Shown: piece after piece, positions 9,524-19,754 of the stretch
How the letters are laid out: the number at the start of each line of letters is the position of its first letter
How positions within the stretch are numbered: the first letter of the stretch is position 1
From: Gammaproteobacteria bacterium
GTDB lineage: Bacteria; Pseudomonadota; Gammaproteobacteria; Burkholderiales; Burkholderiaceae_B
DNA: 64,000 bases
Assembly (NCBI GenBank): GCA_018815245.1
Contig: JAHIXK010000014.1
Coordinates: 257,550-321,549 of the forward strand
Direction: 5' to 3'
Program-made: the position numbers and the translations under genes
Notes under the pieces: model-generated
What the model saw: only the letters and a program-made list of their open reading frames with translations
What the model was told of the DNA's origin: nothing
The model's database searches: none

Positions 9524-9602
9524 CCGGCTGGCCTTGGCCCTCGTGTCTGATCGCGAGGGCTTTGCGCCTTTTCTTGTTGGAATCACGCTTGTTTTGTTTT
9601 GA
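9510..9602 (+). pseudogene. Possible remnant of a DUF2065 gene (30 codons)
   Basis: A 30-codon frame from the ATG at 9510 encodes ETFRLALALVSDREGF and ends in a hydrophobic PFLVGITLVLF. In many Burkholderiales a DUF2065 gene of about 60 codons sits exactly here between hflC and hisZ. The peptide resembles, from memory, the C-terminal half of that family (an ETFR...L.LSD stretch before a membrane helix). The start codon lies in a hairpin loop and the frame overlaps a terminator-like stem, so it may not be expressed. Low confidence. Confidence 0.2.
9537..9577 (+). terminator. Terminator-like hairpin after hflC
   Basis: GCCCTCG at 9537-9543 pairs perfectly with CGAGGGC at 9554-9560 over a 10-base loop. 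The tail is T-rich but interrupted (TTTGCGCCTTTTCTT). It could end the hfq-hflC transcript or attenuate readthrough into hisZ. Confidence 0.45.
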
Positions 9603-9629
9603 AATACTCGTTTTAGAGTTGGAATAGTC

Positions 9630-10826
9630 ATGTCTGCTTGGCTTCTGCCAGAGTCCGTTGCCGATGTATTGCCTTCCGAGGCACGGCGAATCGAAGAATT
9701 GCGAAGGTCCTTGCTGGACCGTTTTCGCGTGTACGGCTATGAACTGGTCATGCCGCCCATGCTGGAATACACCGAGTCCCTGCTTGGCAATGCCGATGTG
9801 TCTTTGAACCTCCAAACTTTCAAGTTGCTGGATCAGGCCAGCGGGCGCATGCTCGGCTTGCGTGCCGACACTACCCCGCAGGTGGCTCGAATTGATGCCC
9901 ACATTTTGAACCGCAAAGGCGTAACGCGTTTGTGCTACTGCGGCCCGGTGTTGCACACACAGGCCTTGGGTTTGCACACCACGCGCGAACCTTTGCAATG
10001 CGGTGCGGAATTGTATGGTTGCGGCGGCATTGAGGCCGACCTTGAAATTTTGAACCTGGCCGTTGATGCCTTGAATTTGTCCGGCTTGAGGGGGTATTGC
10101 CTTGCACTGTCCCATGCCGGTTTGTTGGCCGCAGTGGTCGACGGCGAGGGGTTGCCCGATGCACTGATCCACAGCCTGCACGACTGCCTGGCCCAGAAAG
10201 ACAGGCCAGCCCTTGAGGGCTTGCTTGCCGGTGTGTCCGCAAGTTGCCGTAGCAATGTGTTGGCCTTGCTTGGTTTGTACGGTGCGGTGGGCGGATCAAA
10301 CTGTGTGTTGAATCGCGCAGCCGAACAATTGCCCCGCAATCCCAAAGTTGGTTCGGTGCTGAATGAATTGCGCACCTTGATTGCCCGCTTGCAGGAAACT
10401 GTGTCGGCCATGCCTGCAGTGATTCTGGATTTGGCCGATCTGGCCAGTTTCGATTACCACAGTGGCTTGATTTTCTCGGCATATGTGGATGGTTGTCCCA
10501 ACGCGATTCTACGCGGTGGCCGCTACGATGATGTGGGGGCCGTGTATGGCAGGGCTCGCCCTGCGACTGGTTTTTCAGTGGACCTGCGCGAGCTGGTTTC
10601 CCTGCAGGCGGTGCAGTCAAAGCCCAAGGCGGCCATTCGTGCGCCGTGGGTTTACGACACCGGCTTGATGTCGGTGATTCGCGAACTGCGCAGCCAGGGT
10701 GAGGTTGTGTTGCAGTCATTGCCCCACACTGCGCAAGAGGAAGAAGAATTTGTATGTGATCGGCAGCTTGTACAGGCCAACGCCGTGTGGAAAGTGGTGC
10801 CGATTGGCATGAATCAGGAGAAATAA
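9630..10826 (+). CDS. hisZ: ATP phosphoribosyltransferase regulatory subunit HisZ
   Basis: A histidyl-tRNA-synthetase paralogue without the aminoacylation function. It binds short-form HisG and is needed for the first step of histidine synthesis. It has 398 residues with the class II synthetase core: motif 2-like LRADTTPQVARIDAH (about 75-89), the CYCGPVLHT strand, and YDDVGAVYGRARPATGFSVDL in the motif 3 region. The C-terminus carries no proper anticodon-binding domain. Placement between hflC and purA is the usual Burkholderiales order. purA starts 3 bases after its stop, so the two are coupled. Confidence 0.93.
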   Translation: MSAWLLPESVADVLPSEARRIEELRRSLLDRFRVYGYELVMPPMLEYTESLLGNADVSLNLQTFKLLDQASGRMLGLRADTTPQVARIDAHILNRKGVTRLCYCGPVLHTQALGLHTTREPLQCGAELYGCGGIEADLEILNLAVDALNLSGLRGYCLALSHAGLLAAVVDGEGLPDALIHSLHDCLAQKDRPALEGLLAGVSASCRSNVLALLGLYGAVGGSNCVLNRAAEQLPRNPKVGSVLNELRTLIARLQETVSAMPAVILDLADLASFDYHSGLIFSAYVDGCPNAILRGGRYDDVGAVYGRARPATGFSVDLRELVSLQAVQSKPKAAIRAPWVYDTGLMSVIRELRSQGEVVLQSLPHTAQEEEEFVCDRQLVQANAVWKVVPIGMNQEK

Positions 10827-12131
<1,305 letters not shown>

Positions 12132-12149
12132 CCAGGATGTGTTTGCCGC

Positions 12150-12623
12150 ATGGAAAAACTGCATGTTGATTACGCGCAGTACCACAACCTGATTGATCAG
12201 GTTGTGTGTGCGGTTGAAGGTTCGGGTTTTCAGCCCGATGTTGTGCTGGGTGTTTCCCGTGGCGGGCTTTTTCTGGCCGATGGCTTGTCGAGGGCATTGC
12301 GAAAGCCCATGGCGGTTATTGCCGCATCTTCCTATCGAGGTGGTGCTGGAACCGAGCAGGGCGAGCTTCAGGTGTCTGCCTCCATTGCCTCCGTGGTACC
12401 TGTTACAGGCAAGGTGTTGTTGGTCGATGACCTGGCAGATTCCGGGCGCACCTTGCAGGCTTTGTGCGCACACTTGAGGCACATGTGCCCCCATATTCAT
12501 GAATTGAAAACAGCCGTGGTGTGGGTCAAGCCATCCTCAATTTTCAAGCCGGATTATGCGGCAGAGTATCTCGAGTCCGATGTCTGGATTGTGCAACCAT
12601 TTGAAACGCGCGATTTTCAGTAA
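12150..12623 (+). CDS. Phosphoribosyltransferase family protein (purine salvage type)
   Basis: A 157-residue type I phosphoribosyltransferase. The PRPP-binding loop VLLVDDLADSGRTLQAL is at about residues 88-104, and the upstream VLGVSRGGLFLADGLSRAL (about 32-50) is the PPi loop. The C-terminal WIVQPFE resembles the hood strand of xanthine/guanine enzymes. It likely transfers PRPP to a purine base such as guanine, xanthine or hypoxanthine, but base specificity is not visible. The position right after purA supports a role in purine metabolism. No strong ribosome-binding site is seen, so translation may depend on purA. Confidence 0.85.
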   Translation: MEKLHVDYAQYHNLIDQVVCAVEGSGFQPDVVLGVSRGGLFLADGLSRALRKPMAVIAASSYRGGAGTEQGELQVSASIASVVPVTGKVLLVDDLADSGRTLQALCAHLRHMCPHIHELKTAVVWVKPSSIFKPDYAAEYLESDVWIVQPFETRDFQ

Positions 12624-12651
12624 CTATTCTTCATCTTCTTCGTGCAAAATA

Positions 12652-12678
12652 TAGCGATTTTTGTTCTAAAAACCGCTA
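12652..12678 (+). other. Hairpin between the phosphoribosyltransferase and DUF481 genes
   Basis: TAGCG-A-TTTTT (12652-12662) faces AAAAA-C-CGCTA (12668-12678) around a 5-base loop: ten pairs and one A-C mismatch. An A/T-rich weak terminator is possible in either direction. Confidence 0.4.
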
Positions 12679-12733
12679 AAAATTGATGTGTTATCCTATG
12701 GATCCTTTTAAGTGTCAAGGAGATCCTGGGACA

Positions 12734-13789
12734 ATGCCAGTCTTACCTGTTGTAACCAAAATAATTCCCCACCCCCGAATCAAGCTTTCATCGCTTTGCG
12801 CGCTCGTTTTTTCCCTGTGCAGTACCCAGGCCATGGCGGCCAGTGTTGTGCTGGACAACGGCGACCAAATCAGCGGTGAAGTCATTAAATTGGGCGACAA
12901 CATTTTGACCTTCAAGTCGCCCTTGTTTGGGGAAATCGAGGTGCCCTGGAAGCGCGTCACTGAATTGACCTCCGACGATGGTGTGACCGTGCAGCTGAAA
13001 GACGGCACCAAGGTGAAGGGCAGGGTGGCCTTGAACGCCCAGGGCGAGCTGATCATTGACCAAGGCGATTTGGGGTGGTCTACGCCCCTTAAAAAGACTG
13101 ATGTGGTCATGTTTAATCCACCTGTGATCGACCATTCGGTGAAATACAGTGGAAGGGCCAATTTGGGCGGCGTGTTCAACCGGGGAAATTCGGAAGACGA
13201 TGCGCTGAATTTTGATGCAGAGTTCATTGCCCGAACCCCAGAGAATCGCTACACGGTGGCCGCCGAAGTGAACGAGGCTGAGTCGGCGGGGGTGGCAACT
13301 ACATCGAACCGATACCTGAAGACCCAATACGATGCATTTTTGAGCGAGAAAGATTACCTGTTCGTGAACGCCAAAGGTGAACAGGACAAACTGGCCGATT
13401 TGAATTTGCGAACCTCGCTGGGCGCTGGTTATGGTTACCAGTTTTTCGAAACAGAGCGGGCCAAATTGTCGACTGAATATGGTTTGGCTTACATCAATGA
13501 AGATTACATTGTGGCACCTGATGAGTCGTTTCCTTCCTTAAGCCTGGGGTTGGATTACGAGCGCAAATTCTGGAACAAGCGACTGGTGTTTTTCAACAAC
13601 AATGATTTGTCCGTCAGCCTTGAAGACACTGCCGATGCCTTGTTTAAAACCAAGGTGGGTTTGCGCGCACCGATTGTGGAAAACGTGAACGTGGCCACGC
13701 AAGTGAATGTGGATTATGACAACATGCCGCCACCCGGTGTCGAGAAGACCGACACCAGTTTGATCTTCAGCGTGGGTTACGGATTCTGA
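12734..13789 (+). CDS. DUF481 family outer-membrane-associated protein
   Basis: About 351 residues. The ATG at 12734 has AAGGAG 11 bases upstream and begins a signal peptide (hydrophobic SLCALVFSLCSTQAMA, cleavage after AMA). The mature protein starts with a small SH3-like repeat region (VVLDNGDQISGEVIKLGDN, DGVTVQLKDGTKVKG). A DUF481 domain of alternating strands follows (about 130-351), ending in FSVGYGF with the terminal aromatic typical of outer-membrane beta-barrels. The family resembles YdiY; its function is not established. An ATG 51 bases further upstream is in frame but would place an unlikely polar stretch before the signal peptide. Confidence 0.8.
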   Translation: MPVLPVVTKIIPHPRIKLSSLCALVFSLCSTQAMAASVVLDNGDQISGEVIKLGDNILTFKSPLFGEIEVPWKRVTELTSDDGVTVQLKDGTKVKGRVALNAQGELIIDQGDLGWSTPLKKTDVVMFNPPVIDHSVKYSGRANLGGVFNRGNSEDDALNFDAEFIARTPENRYTVAAEVNEAESAGVATTSNRYLKTQYDAFLSEKDYLFVNAKGEQDKLADLNLRTSLGAGYGYQFFETERAKLSTEYGLAYINEDYIVAPDESFPSLSLGLDYERKFWNKRLVFFNNNDLSVSLEDTADALFKTKVGLRAPIVENVNVATQVNVDYDNMPPPGVEKTDTSLIFSVGYGF

Positions 13790-13920
13790 GGACAGAAAAG
13801 GAAATTTGTGTTGCTGCAATTCGCGGCAATGCAAATTCGCCAAGCGCTTCAGAATTTCAGAAAGTATGTGGGAAAAGTGCTGTACACTGCGTTTGAGCGC
13901 ATAAGAACAGAGAAAACTGC

Positions 13921-14007
13921 TGGTGCCCAGGAGAGGACTCGAACCTCCACAGTGTTACCACCACTAGGACCTGAACCTAGCGCGTCTACCAATTCCGCCA
14001 CCTGGGC
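13921..14007 (-). tRNA. tRNA-Leu (anticodon CAG)
   Basis: An 87-nt class II tRNA on the minus strand with CCA encoded. The acceptor GCCCAGG (complement of 14001-14007) pairs with CCTGGGC (complement of 13925-13931). The D-arm contains TGGCGGAATTGGTAGACGCG and the anticodon loop reads TTCAGGT with anticodon CAG. A long variable arm with GGTGGTAACACTG and the TTCGAGTC T-loop follow. The layout closely matches the CUG-reading leucine tRNAs. It lies opposite in strand to the flanking DUF481 and rnr genes. Confidence 0.95.
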
Positions 14008-14024
14008 ACAGGTGCGAGCGGTGA

Positions 14025-14052
14025 ATTCTAATGAAATTAAATAATTTGTCAA
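14025..14052 (-). promoter_or_regulatory. Strong sigma-70 promoter for tRNA-Leu
   Basis: Reading the minus strand, TTGACA (complement of 14047-14052) and TAGAAT (complement of 14025-14030) are 16 bases apart. This predicts a start about 10 bases before the tRNA. It overlaps the start region of the divergent rnr gene. Confidence 0.75.
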
Positions 14053-16568
14053 TGCATAAAACAGAAATAAAAATCCCAAGTCGTGAAGACATCCTGGCTG
14101 TACTGCGCCAAGCGCAAGCCCCCTTAACCCGCGAACAGGTTTACGAGCACCTTAAACTTTCTGAAGATCAAATTCCAATTATTGAAAAACGACTGAATGC
14201 GATGGAGCGTGACGGTCAATTAATGCCCAACCGAAAAGGCATGTTGCTGCTTTCCACCAAACTTGATTTTGTGGCCGGCAAAGTGGCGGGTCACCGTGAC
14301 GGTTTTGGCTTTCTGGTGCGCGACGATCGCGGCCCGGATGCCTTTCTTTCCCCGCGTGAAATGCAAAAAGTGTTGCACGGCGACCGCGTGCTGGTGCGAA
14401 TTACCGGCACTGACCACCGTGGCAAGCCCGAGGGTACTATTGTCGAAGTGACTGAGCGCAAAACCAACCGGCTGGTTGGGCGTTTGGTGTCTGAGCGCGG
14501 CATTTTGTTGGTGATCCCCGAAGACCAGCGCATCAAGCACGACATTCTGGTGTCGCCCAAAGACGTGGGCAATGCCACGCCGGGTAAAGTGGTCACTGTT
14601 GAAATTGTGGAACAACCCACCCGCCATTCCCAGCCGATCGGCAAGGTGGCTGAGGTGCTTGGCGAGTTGGATGACCCCGGCATGGAAATTGAAATTGCCG
14701 TGCGCAAATTCGATGTGCCGCATGAATTCAACCTGCTGACCATGAACCAGGCTGAAAGCATTCCCAACGAGGTGGAGCACAAGGATTTGAAGGGCCGCGT
14801 GGATTTGCGCGATGTGCCTTTCGTGACCATTGATGGCGAGGACGCCCGCGACTTCGACGATGCGGTGTATTGCACCCCATCGAATGACACCAAGGGTGGC
14901 TGGCGCTTGCTGGTGGCCATTGCCGATGTAAGCCACTATGTGATGCCAGGCACACCGATCGACCAGGAAGCAACCAAGCGCGGTACATCCGTGTACTTCC
15001 CGCGCCGTGTAATTCCAATGCTGCCCGAAAAACTGTCCAACGGCCTGTGTTCACTGAACCCCGGCCTGGATCGTTTGGTGCTGGTGTGCGACATGATCAT
15101 TGGCCCCAAGGGTGCGATGAAGGCCTACCAGTTTTATAACGGGGTTATTCATTCCACTGCACGCCTGACCTACAACCAGGTGTGGGACGCGCTGACCGAT
15201 CCGCAAAGCATCGCTGCCAAAGCCATGGGCCATGTGTATGGTGATGTGGAAAATTTGTACACACTGTTCAAGGTGTTGTTCGAATCGCGCCAGCGCCGTG
15301 GTGCGATGGAAATTGACACGGTTGAAACGCAGGTCATGCTGGATCCCGATGGCAAAATTGACAAGATTGTGCCCAAGCGTCGCAATGATGCGCACCGCTT
15401 GATCGAAGAATGCATGCTGGCCGCCAACGTGTGCGCAGCTGACTTTCTGGAGCGCAGCAAGCACCCCAGCCTGTACCGCGTGCACGAAGGCCCCACCGTC
15501 GAAAAGTTGCAGAATTTGCGCACCTTTTTGCGGTCTGTTGGTTTGACCCTGGACGGGGGCGACGACCCCACCAGCATGGACTACGCAAACCTGATGAAGA
15601 AAGTGCAGGGGCGTCCCGACCAGGCCTTGTTGCAAACCATGATGCTGCGTTCCATGCAGCAGGCCATTTATACACCGCACAACAGTGGCCATTTTGGCTT
15701 GGCCTACCCAGCCTATGCGCACTTCACGTCGCCCATTCGCCGATATCCCGATTTGATGGTTCACCGAAGCATCAAGGCCTTGCTGGCGGGCAAGCGTTAT
15801 GTGCCCATGCCACTGGATGATCGCGAATTCGAAGATTACGACCCGAAACGCAAAGTAGACAAGGCCGAAGAGATTTCGCGTTGGGATCAGTCGGGCAATT
15901 GGTTTTCATCGACTGAACGCCGTGCCGATGAAGCTTCTCGCGATGTGATGTCGTGGTTGAAGTGCTTCTTCATGAAAGAACGCGTGGGCGACACCTTTCA
16001 GGGCCATGTGTCTGGTGTAACCAGTTTTGGTTTGTTCATCACGCTGGATGCGTTGTATGTTGAAGGTTTGGTGCATGTGTCTGAACTGGGTACGGAATAT
16101 TTCCAGTACAGCGACAGCCTGCATGAACTGCGTGGCGAACGTAGCGGTATTCGTTACCGCTTGACCGATGCAATCAATGTGCAGGTTTCTCGCGTTGACC
16201 TGGATGCCCGCCGCATTGAGTTCCGCTTGGTGCAGGGTGTGAAGTTTGAAACCCTGATGAGAGACCCTTCTGCTTCGAAACCCAATGGCAGGACTGGCAA
16301 TCGACCACAGCGCCAGCAAGGCCGCCGCACGAACACGTCTCAAATGCAACAGGCCGTTCAAGACGCAGGCAAAGCCGCGCCTGCATTGCCACCTGAAGAA
16401 AGTACCACCACGCGCGGTGTGAACAAAAAACGCGCGGCCGATGAATCCCGCAGCAAAGCGGCTGCCGAGAAAAAACGCAAGGAAGAAATCCAGAAAGCCA
16501 AGCGTGTTGTTCGCCCGAAGCCCGCAACAGGGTCTAAAATGCGCACTGCAGCGAAAAAATCTCGATAA
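14031..16568 (+). CDS. rnr: Ribonuclease R
   Basis: Processive 3'-to-5' exoribonuclease that degrades structured RNA and takes part in rRNA and tmRNA quality control. It has 845 residues: an N-terminal winged helix (about 20-80), cold-shock-like OB domains (about 80-240), the RNB catalytic domain with DGEDARDFDDAVYC (about 280) supplying the metal-binding aspartates, an S1 domain (about 650-735), and a Lys/Arg-rich tail (about 745-845). The ATG at 14031 has a weak GGTGA upstream. An ATG at 14052 is equally possible and would move the start clear of most of the tRNA promoter. rlmB follows after 14 bases. Confidence 0.95.
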   Translation: MKLNNLSMHKTEIKIPSREDILAVLRQAQAPLTREQVYEHLKLSEDQIPIIEKRLNAMERDGQLMPNRKGMLLLSTKLDFVAGKVAGHRDGFGFLVRDDRGPDAFLSPREMQKVLHGDRVLVRITGTDHRGKPEGTIVEVTERKTNRLVGRLVSERGILLVIPEDQRIKHDILVSPKDVGNATPGKVVTVEIVEQPTRHSQPIGKVAEVLGELDDPGMEIEIAVRKFDVPHEFNLLTMNQAESIPNEVEHKDLKGRVDLRDVPFVTIDGEDARDFDDAVYCTPSNDTKGGWRLLVAIADVSHYVMPGTPIDQEATKRGTSVYFPRRVIPMLPEKLSNGLCSLNPGLDRLVLVCDMIIGPKGAMKAYQFYNGVIHSTARLTYNQVWDALTDPQSIAAKAMGHVYGDVENLYTLFKVLFESRQRRGAMEIDTVETQVMLDPDGKIDKIVPKRRNDAHRLIEECMLAANVCAADFLERSKHPSLYRVHEGPTVEKLQNLRTFLRSVGLTLDGGDDPTSMDYANLMKKVQGRPDQALLQTMMLRSMQQAIYTPHNSGHFGLAYPAYAHFTSPIRRYPDLMVHRSIKALLAGKRYVPMPLDDREFEDYDPKRKVDKAEEISRWDQSGNWFSSTERRADEASRDVMSWLKCFFMKERVGDTFQGHVSGVTSFGLFITLDALYVEGLVHVSELGTEYFQYSDSLHELRGERSGIRYRLTDAINVQVSRVDLDARRIEFRLVQGVKFETLMRDPSASKPNGRTGNRPQRQQGRRTNTSQMQQAVQDAGKAAPALPPEESTTTRGVNKKRAADESRSKAAAEKKRKEEIQKAKRVVRPKPATGSKMRTAAKKSR

Positions 16569-16582
16569 GCGGAGCGTATCAA

Positions 16583-17317
16583 TTGACCATTTTGTATGGT
16601 TTTCATGCCGTGTCGGCCCGGGTTAAAACAGCCCCCGCCAGCGTGGAAGAGGTGTTGGTCGACCAACATCGCAAAGACAAACGCATGCAGCAATTCATCG
16701 ACAAGGTGAAGGCTGCTGGCGTGAAGGTGAGTGCTGCTGATTCCGATCGTTTGGAAAAAGCAGCGGGCCACAAACAGCACCAAGGCGTGGTGGCTTTTGC
16801 CAAGGAATTGGTGAAAAGCAACGACCTGTTTGAAATCATCGAGACCCACGGCAAGAACACCTTGTTGCTGGTACTCGATGGCGTGACAGACCCCCACAAC
16901 CTGGGTGCCTGCCTGCGTAGCGCCGATGCGGCGGGTGTACATGCAGTGGTGTTGCCCAAAGACAAGTCGGTGGGTATTACACCGGTGGTGTCGAAAGTGG
17001 CGTGTGGTGCGGCTGAAACAATCCCCGTGATCACGGTGACCAACCTGGCCCGCACTCTGGAAGAAATTCAGGAAGCGGGTGTATGGTGTATCGGGACTGC
17101 TGGTGAAGCCACAGACACCTTGTATGACGCCGATTTGAATGGCCCAATTGCATGGATACTGGGTGCGGAAGGCGATGGCATGCGCCGCCTGACCCGCGAA
17201 AAATGCGACCAGCTGGTGCAAATTCCGATGATTGGCAGCGTAGAAAGCCTGAATGTGTCGGTGGCCAGCTCGGTGTGCCTGTTTGAAACCTTACGTCAAC
17301 GTCAATTCTCAAAATAA
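16583..17317 (+). CDS. rlmB: 23S rRNA (guanosine-2251-2'-O)-methyltransferase RlmB
   Basis: SPOUT-class methyltransferase that methylates the ribose of G2251 in the peptidyl-transferase P loop. It has 244 residues: an N-terminal RNA-binding substrate domain (1-75), then the knotted SPOUT domain with DPHNLGACLRSADAAG, AWILGAEGDGMRRL and SLNVSVASSVCLFETLRQR. It begins with TTG at 16583; GGAG lies 8 bases upstream, and the following ILYGFHAV is the usual RlmB N-terminus. It directly follows rnr (14-base gap), a common pairing. Confidence 0.94.
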   Translation: MTILYGFHAVSARVKTAPASVEEVLVDQHRKDKRMQQFIDKVKAAGVKVSAADSDRLEKAAGHKQHQGVVAFAKELVKSNDLFEIIETHGKNTLLLVLDGVTDPHNLGACLRSADAAGVHAVVLPKDKSVGITPVVSKVACGAAETIPVITVTNLARTLEEIQEAGVWCIGTAGEATDTLYDADLNGPIAWILGAEGDGMRRLTREKCDQLVQIPMIGSVESLNVSVASSVCLFETLRQRQFSK

Positions 17318-17335
17318 GAAACCTCGAAGTTACGC

Positions 17336-19657
17336 ATGGAACAACTTACCCTGGATGCAACGCCTCCTTCTGGCGATGATTCTGAAACGATAACGCTTGG
17401 CCTGTACGCCGAGCGCGCTTACCTGGACTACGCCATTTCTGTGGTGAAGGGCAGGGCGCTGCCGGAGTGTTCAGATGGACAAAAGCCGGTACAACGCAGA
17501 ATTCTGTACGCCATGAATGAAATGGGCCTGGCCAACAATGCCAAGCCTGTGAAGTCGGCCCGCGTGGTGGGCGATGTGCTGGGCAAATACCACCCGCACG
17601 GCGACCAGGCTGCCTACGATGCGCTGGTGCGCATGGCGCAAAACTTCACCTTGCGTTACCCGCTGATTGATGGGCAAGGCAACTTTGGTAGTCGCGATGG
17701 CGATGGCGCCGCAGCCATGCGTTACACGGAAGCGCGCTTAACACCCATTGCCAAGTTGCTGCTTGATGAAGTGGACATGGGTACGGTTGATTTTATTCCC
17801 AACTACGATGGCAGTTTTCAGGAACCCAAGCTGCTGCCCGCACGGTTGCCTTTCGTTCTGTTGAATGGTGCCTCGGGCATTGCCGTGGGCATGGCCACAG
17901 ATATTCCACCCCACAATATTCGGGAAGTGGCTGCAGCCACGATCCATTTGATCAAGCACCCGAATGCTGACCTTGACACCATCATGGGCTTTTTGCCCGC
18001 CCCCGACTTTCCTGGTGGTGCGCAAATTATTTCGCCCGCCAGTGCCATGAGGGAGATTTACGCCGGTGGCCGTGGTTCCATCAAAGTGCGCGCCCGCTGG
18101 GAAATTGAAGAAATGGCCCGTGGCCAGTGGCAGCTGGTGGTGAAGGAATTGCCGCCCAACACCAGCACGGCCAAGGTATTGGAGGAAATTGAAGAACTGA
18201 CCAACCCGAAAGTAAAGGCTGGCAAGAAAGGCCTTTCTACCGAGCAGCAAAACCTGAAGGCGCAAGTGCTGGCCATGCTGGACGCTGTGCGCGATGAATC
18301 GGGCAAGGAAAACGCGGTGCGTTTGGTGTTCGAGCCCAAAAGCCGCAATGTGTCGGTTGAGGAATTTTCGAACCTGCTGCTAAGCCACACCAGCCTGGAA
18401 ATTAATACGTCAATTAACCTGGTGAGTATCGACAACGCAGGCCGCCCCGGTCAGCGTGGTTTGATCGCCATGCTGCTTGACTGGATTGAATTTCGCAAGG
18501 TGTGCGTTACCCGCCGAAGCCAGCACCGATTGGGACAGGTGAATGACCGCATCCACGTGCTGGAAGGCCGGCTGATTGCCTGGCTGAACATTGATGAAGT
18601 GATCAAAGTGATTCGCGAAAGCGACGAGCCCAAGCCTGCGCTGATCGAGGCGTTCAAATTAAGTGATCGTCAGGCCGAAGACATTCTTGAAATTCGGCTG
18701 CGCCAGTTGGCTCGTCTGGAGAAAATCAAGATTGAACAGGAGCTGGCCAAGCTGGGCGAAGAAAAAGCTGATCTTGAAGCCTTGCTGGCCGATGACGGCA
18801 AACTGAAAACCCGAATTATTGGTGAAATTCGAAAAGACACGGACACCTATGGCGATGACCGCCGAACCTTGATCGAAGAGGCGGTCAAAGCCAGCATTGA
18901 AGTGAAGGTGGTTGAAGAGCCCACCACGGTGATTGTTTCCCAGAAGTTCTGGATTCGAAACCGCCAGGGCCATGGTCACGATGCTGCGCAATTCAGCTTC
19001 AAGGTGGGCGATGCACTGCAAGCAGCTTTTGAATGCAAAACCACCGACAACACCTACCTGTTTGGTGCAGGCAATGCGCTGGGCAAGGTATTCAGCGTGC
19101 CGGTTGCAGCTTGGCCGGGCGGTCGGGGCGATGGCATACCGGCGCAAAGCCTTGTAGAGCTGAATGGCGGTACGCTAAGCCACGCGCTGGCCGCACCAGC
19201 TACCCAGCCCGTGTTTTTGGCCAGCAGCGCAGCCTACGGCTTTTTGGCCACTGCAGGCAATATGGAAAGCCGCATGAAGGCGGGCAAGCAATTCATTAGC
19301 CTGAACCCCGGCGAGAAGTTGTTGCCGCCTGTATTGCTGCGGCCAACAGACGACCGTGTGGCGGTGCTGGCTGAAAGCGGTCGCTTCCATGTGTTTATGC
19401 TGGACGAGCTGAAGCAGCTTTCCGGCGGAGGCAGGGGCGTGCAGCTGTTGCCACTTGATGACAAAGACAGCCTAGTGGCCGCAATCGTTTTTGGCCCTGC
19501 GGATAGTTTGGTGCTTGCTGGCACAGGCCGTGGCGGTAAAGATCGTGAGGAGGTGCTAAAACCAGCTTTGCTGGCCGAGCGCCTTGGCAAGCGGGGCCGA
19601 AAGGGCAAGGAACTGGACATCAAGTTCAAAGCCGACACGCTTCGAAAGGTGATGTAG
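17336..19657 (+). CDS. parC: DNA topoisomerase IV subunit A
   Basis: The DNA-cutting subunit of topoisomerase IV, which decatenates daughter chromosomes. It has 773 residues. The catalytic tyrosine is in [11 protein letters not shown] (Tyr about 130), and the quinolone-determining region carries [20 protein letters not shown] (about 83-102). The tower and coiled-coil region is about 340-500, and the C-terminal beta-pinwheel blades follow (about 510-760). The sequence lacks the GyrA-box glutamine motif, as expected for ParC. parE is not in this window. A strong terminator follows immediately. Confidence 0.93.
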   Translation: MEQLTLDATPPSGDDSETITLGLYAERAYLDYAISVVKGRALPECSDGQKPVQRRILYAMNEMGLANNAKPVKSARVVGDVLGKYHPHGDQAAYDALVRMAQNFTLRYPLIDGQGNFGSRDGDGAAAMRYTEARLTPIAKLLLDEVDMGTVDFIPNYDGSFQEPKLLPARLPFVLLNGASGIAVGMATDIPPHNIREVAAATIHLIKHPNADLDTIMGFLPAPDFPGGAQIISPASAMREIYAGGRGSIKVRARWEIEEMARGQWQLVVKELPPNTSTAKVLEEIEELTNPKVKAGKKGLSTEQQNLKAQVLAMLDAVRDESGKENAVRLVFEPKSRNVSVEEFSNLLLSHTSLEINTSINLVSIDNAGRPGQRGLIAMLLDWIEFRKVCVTRRSQHRLGQVNDRIHVLEGRLIAWLNIDEVIKVIRESDEPKPALIEAFKLSDRQAEDILEIRLRQLARLEKIKIEQELAKLGEEKADLEALLADDGKLKTRIIGEIRKDTDTYGDDRRTLIEEAVKASIEVKVVEEPTTVIVSQKFWIRNRQGHGHDAAQFSFKVGDALQAAFECKTTDNTYLFGAGNALGKVFSVPVAAWPGGRGDGIPAQSLVELNGGTLSHALAAPATQPVFLASSAAYGFLATAGNMESRMKAGKQFISLNPGEKLLPPVLLRPTDDRVAVLAESGRFHVFMLDELKQLSGGGRGVQLLPLDDKDSLVAAIVFGPADSLVLAGTGRGGKDREEVLKPALLAERLGKRGRKGKELDIKFKADTLRKVM

Positions 19658-19658
19658 T

Positions 19659-19686
19659 AAAAGAGCCCTTCGGGGCTCTTTTTTTT
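19659..19686 (+). terminator. Strong Rho-independent terminator after parC
   Basis: AAGAGCCC (19661-19668), a TTCG tetraloop and GGGCTCTT (19673-19680) form a perfect 8-bp stem, followed by six more T residues. It starts right at the parC stop and isolates htpG. Confidence 0.95.
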
Positions 19687-19688
19687 GC

Positions 19689-19716
19689 CTTGAAATTCCT
19701 TGGGGCATCCCCATAT
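19689..19716 (+). promoter_or_regulatory. Sigma-32 heat-shock promoter of htpG
   Basis: A -35 box CTTGAAA at 19689-19695 and a -10 box CCCCATAT at 19709-19716 are 13 bases apart and match the RpoH consensus (CTTGAAA / CCCCATNT). The promoter starts 3 bases after the parC terminator and is about 40 bases before the htpG ATG. Confidence 0.88.
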
Positions 19717-19754
19717 CCCCTTCATTCGAAAACAGAACATGAAGGGAGCAAAAC

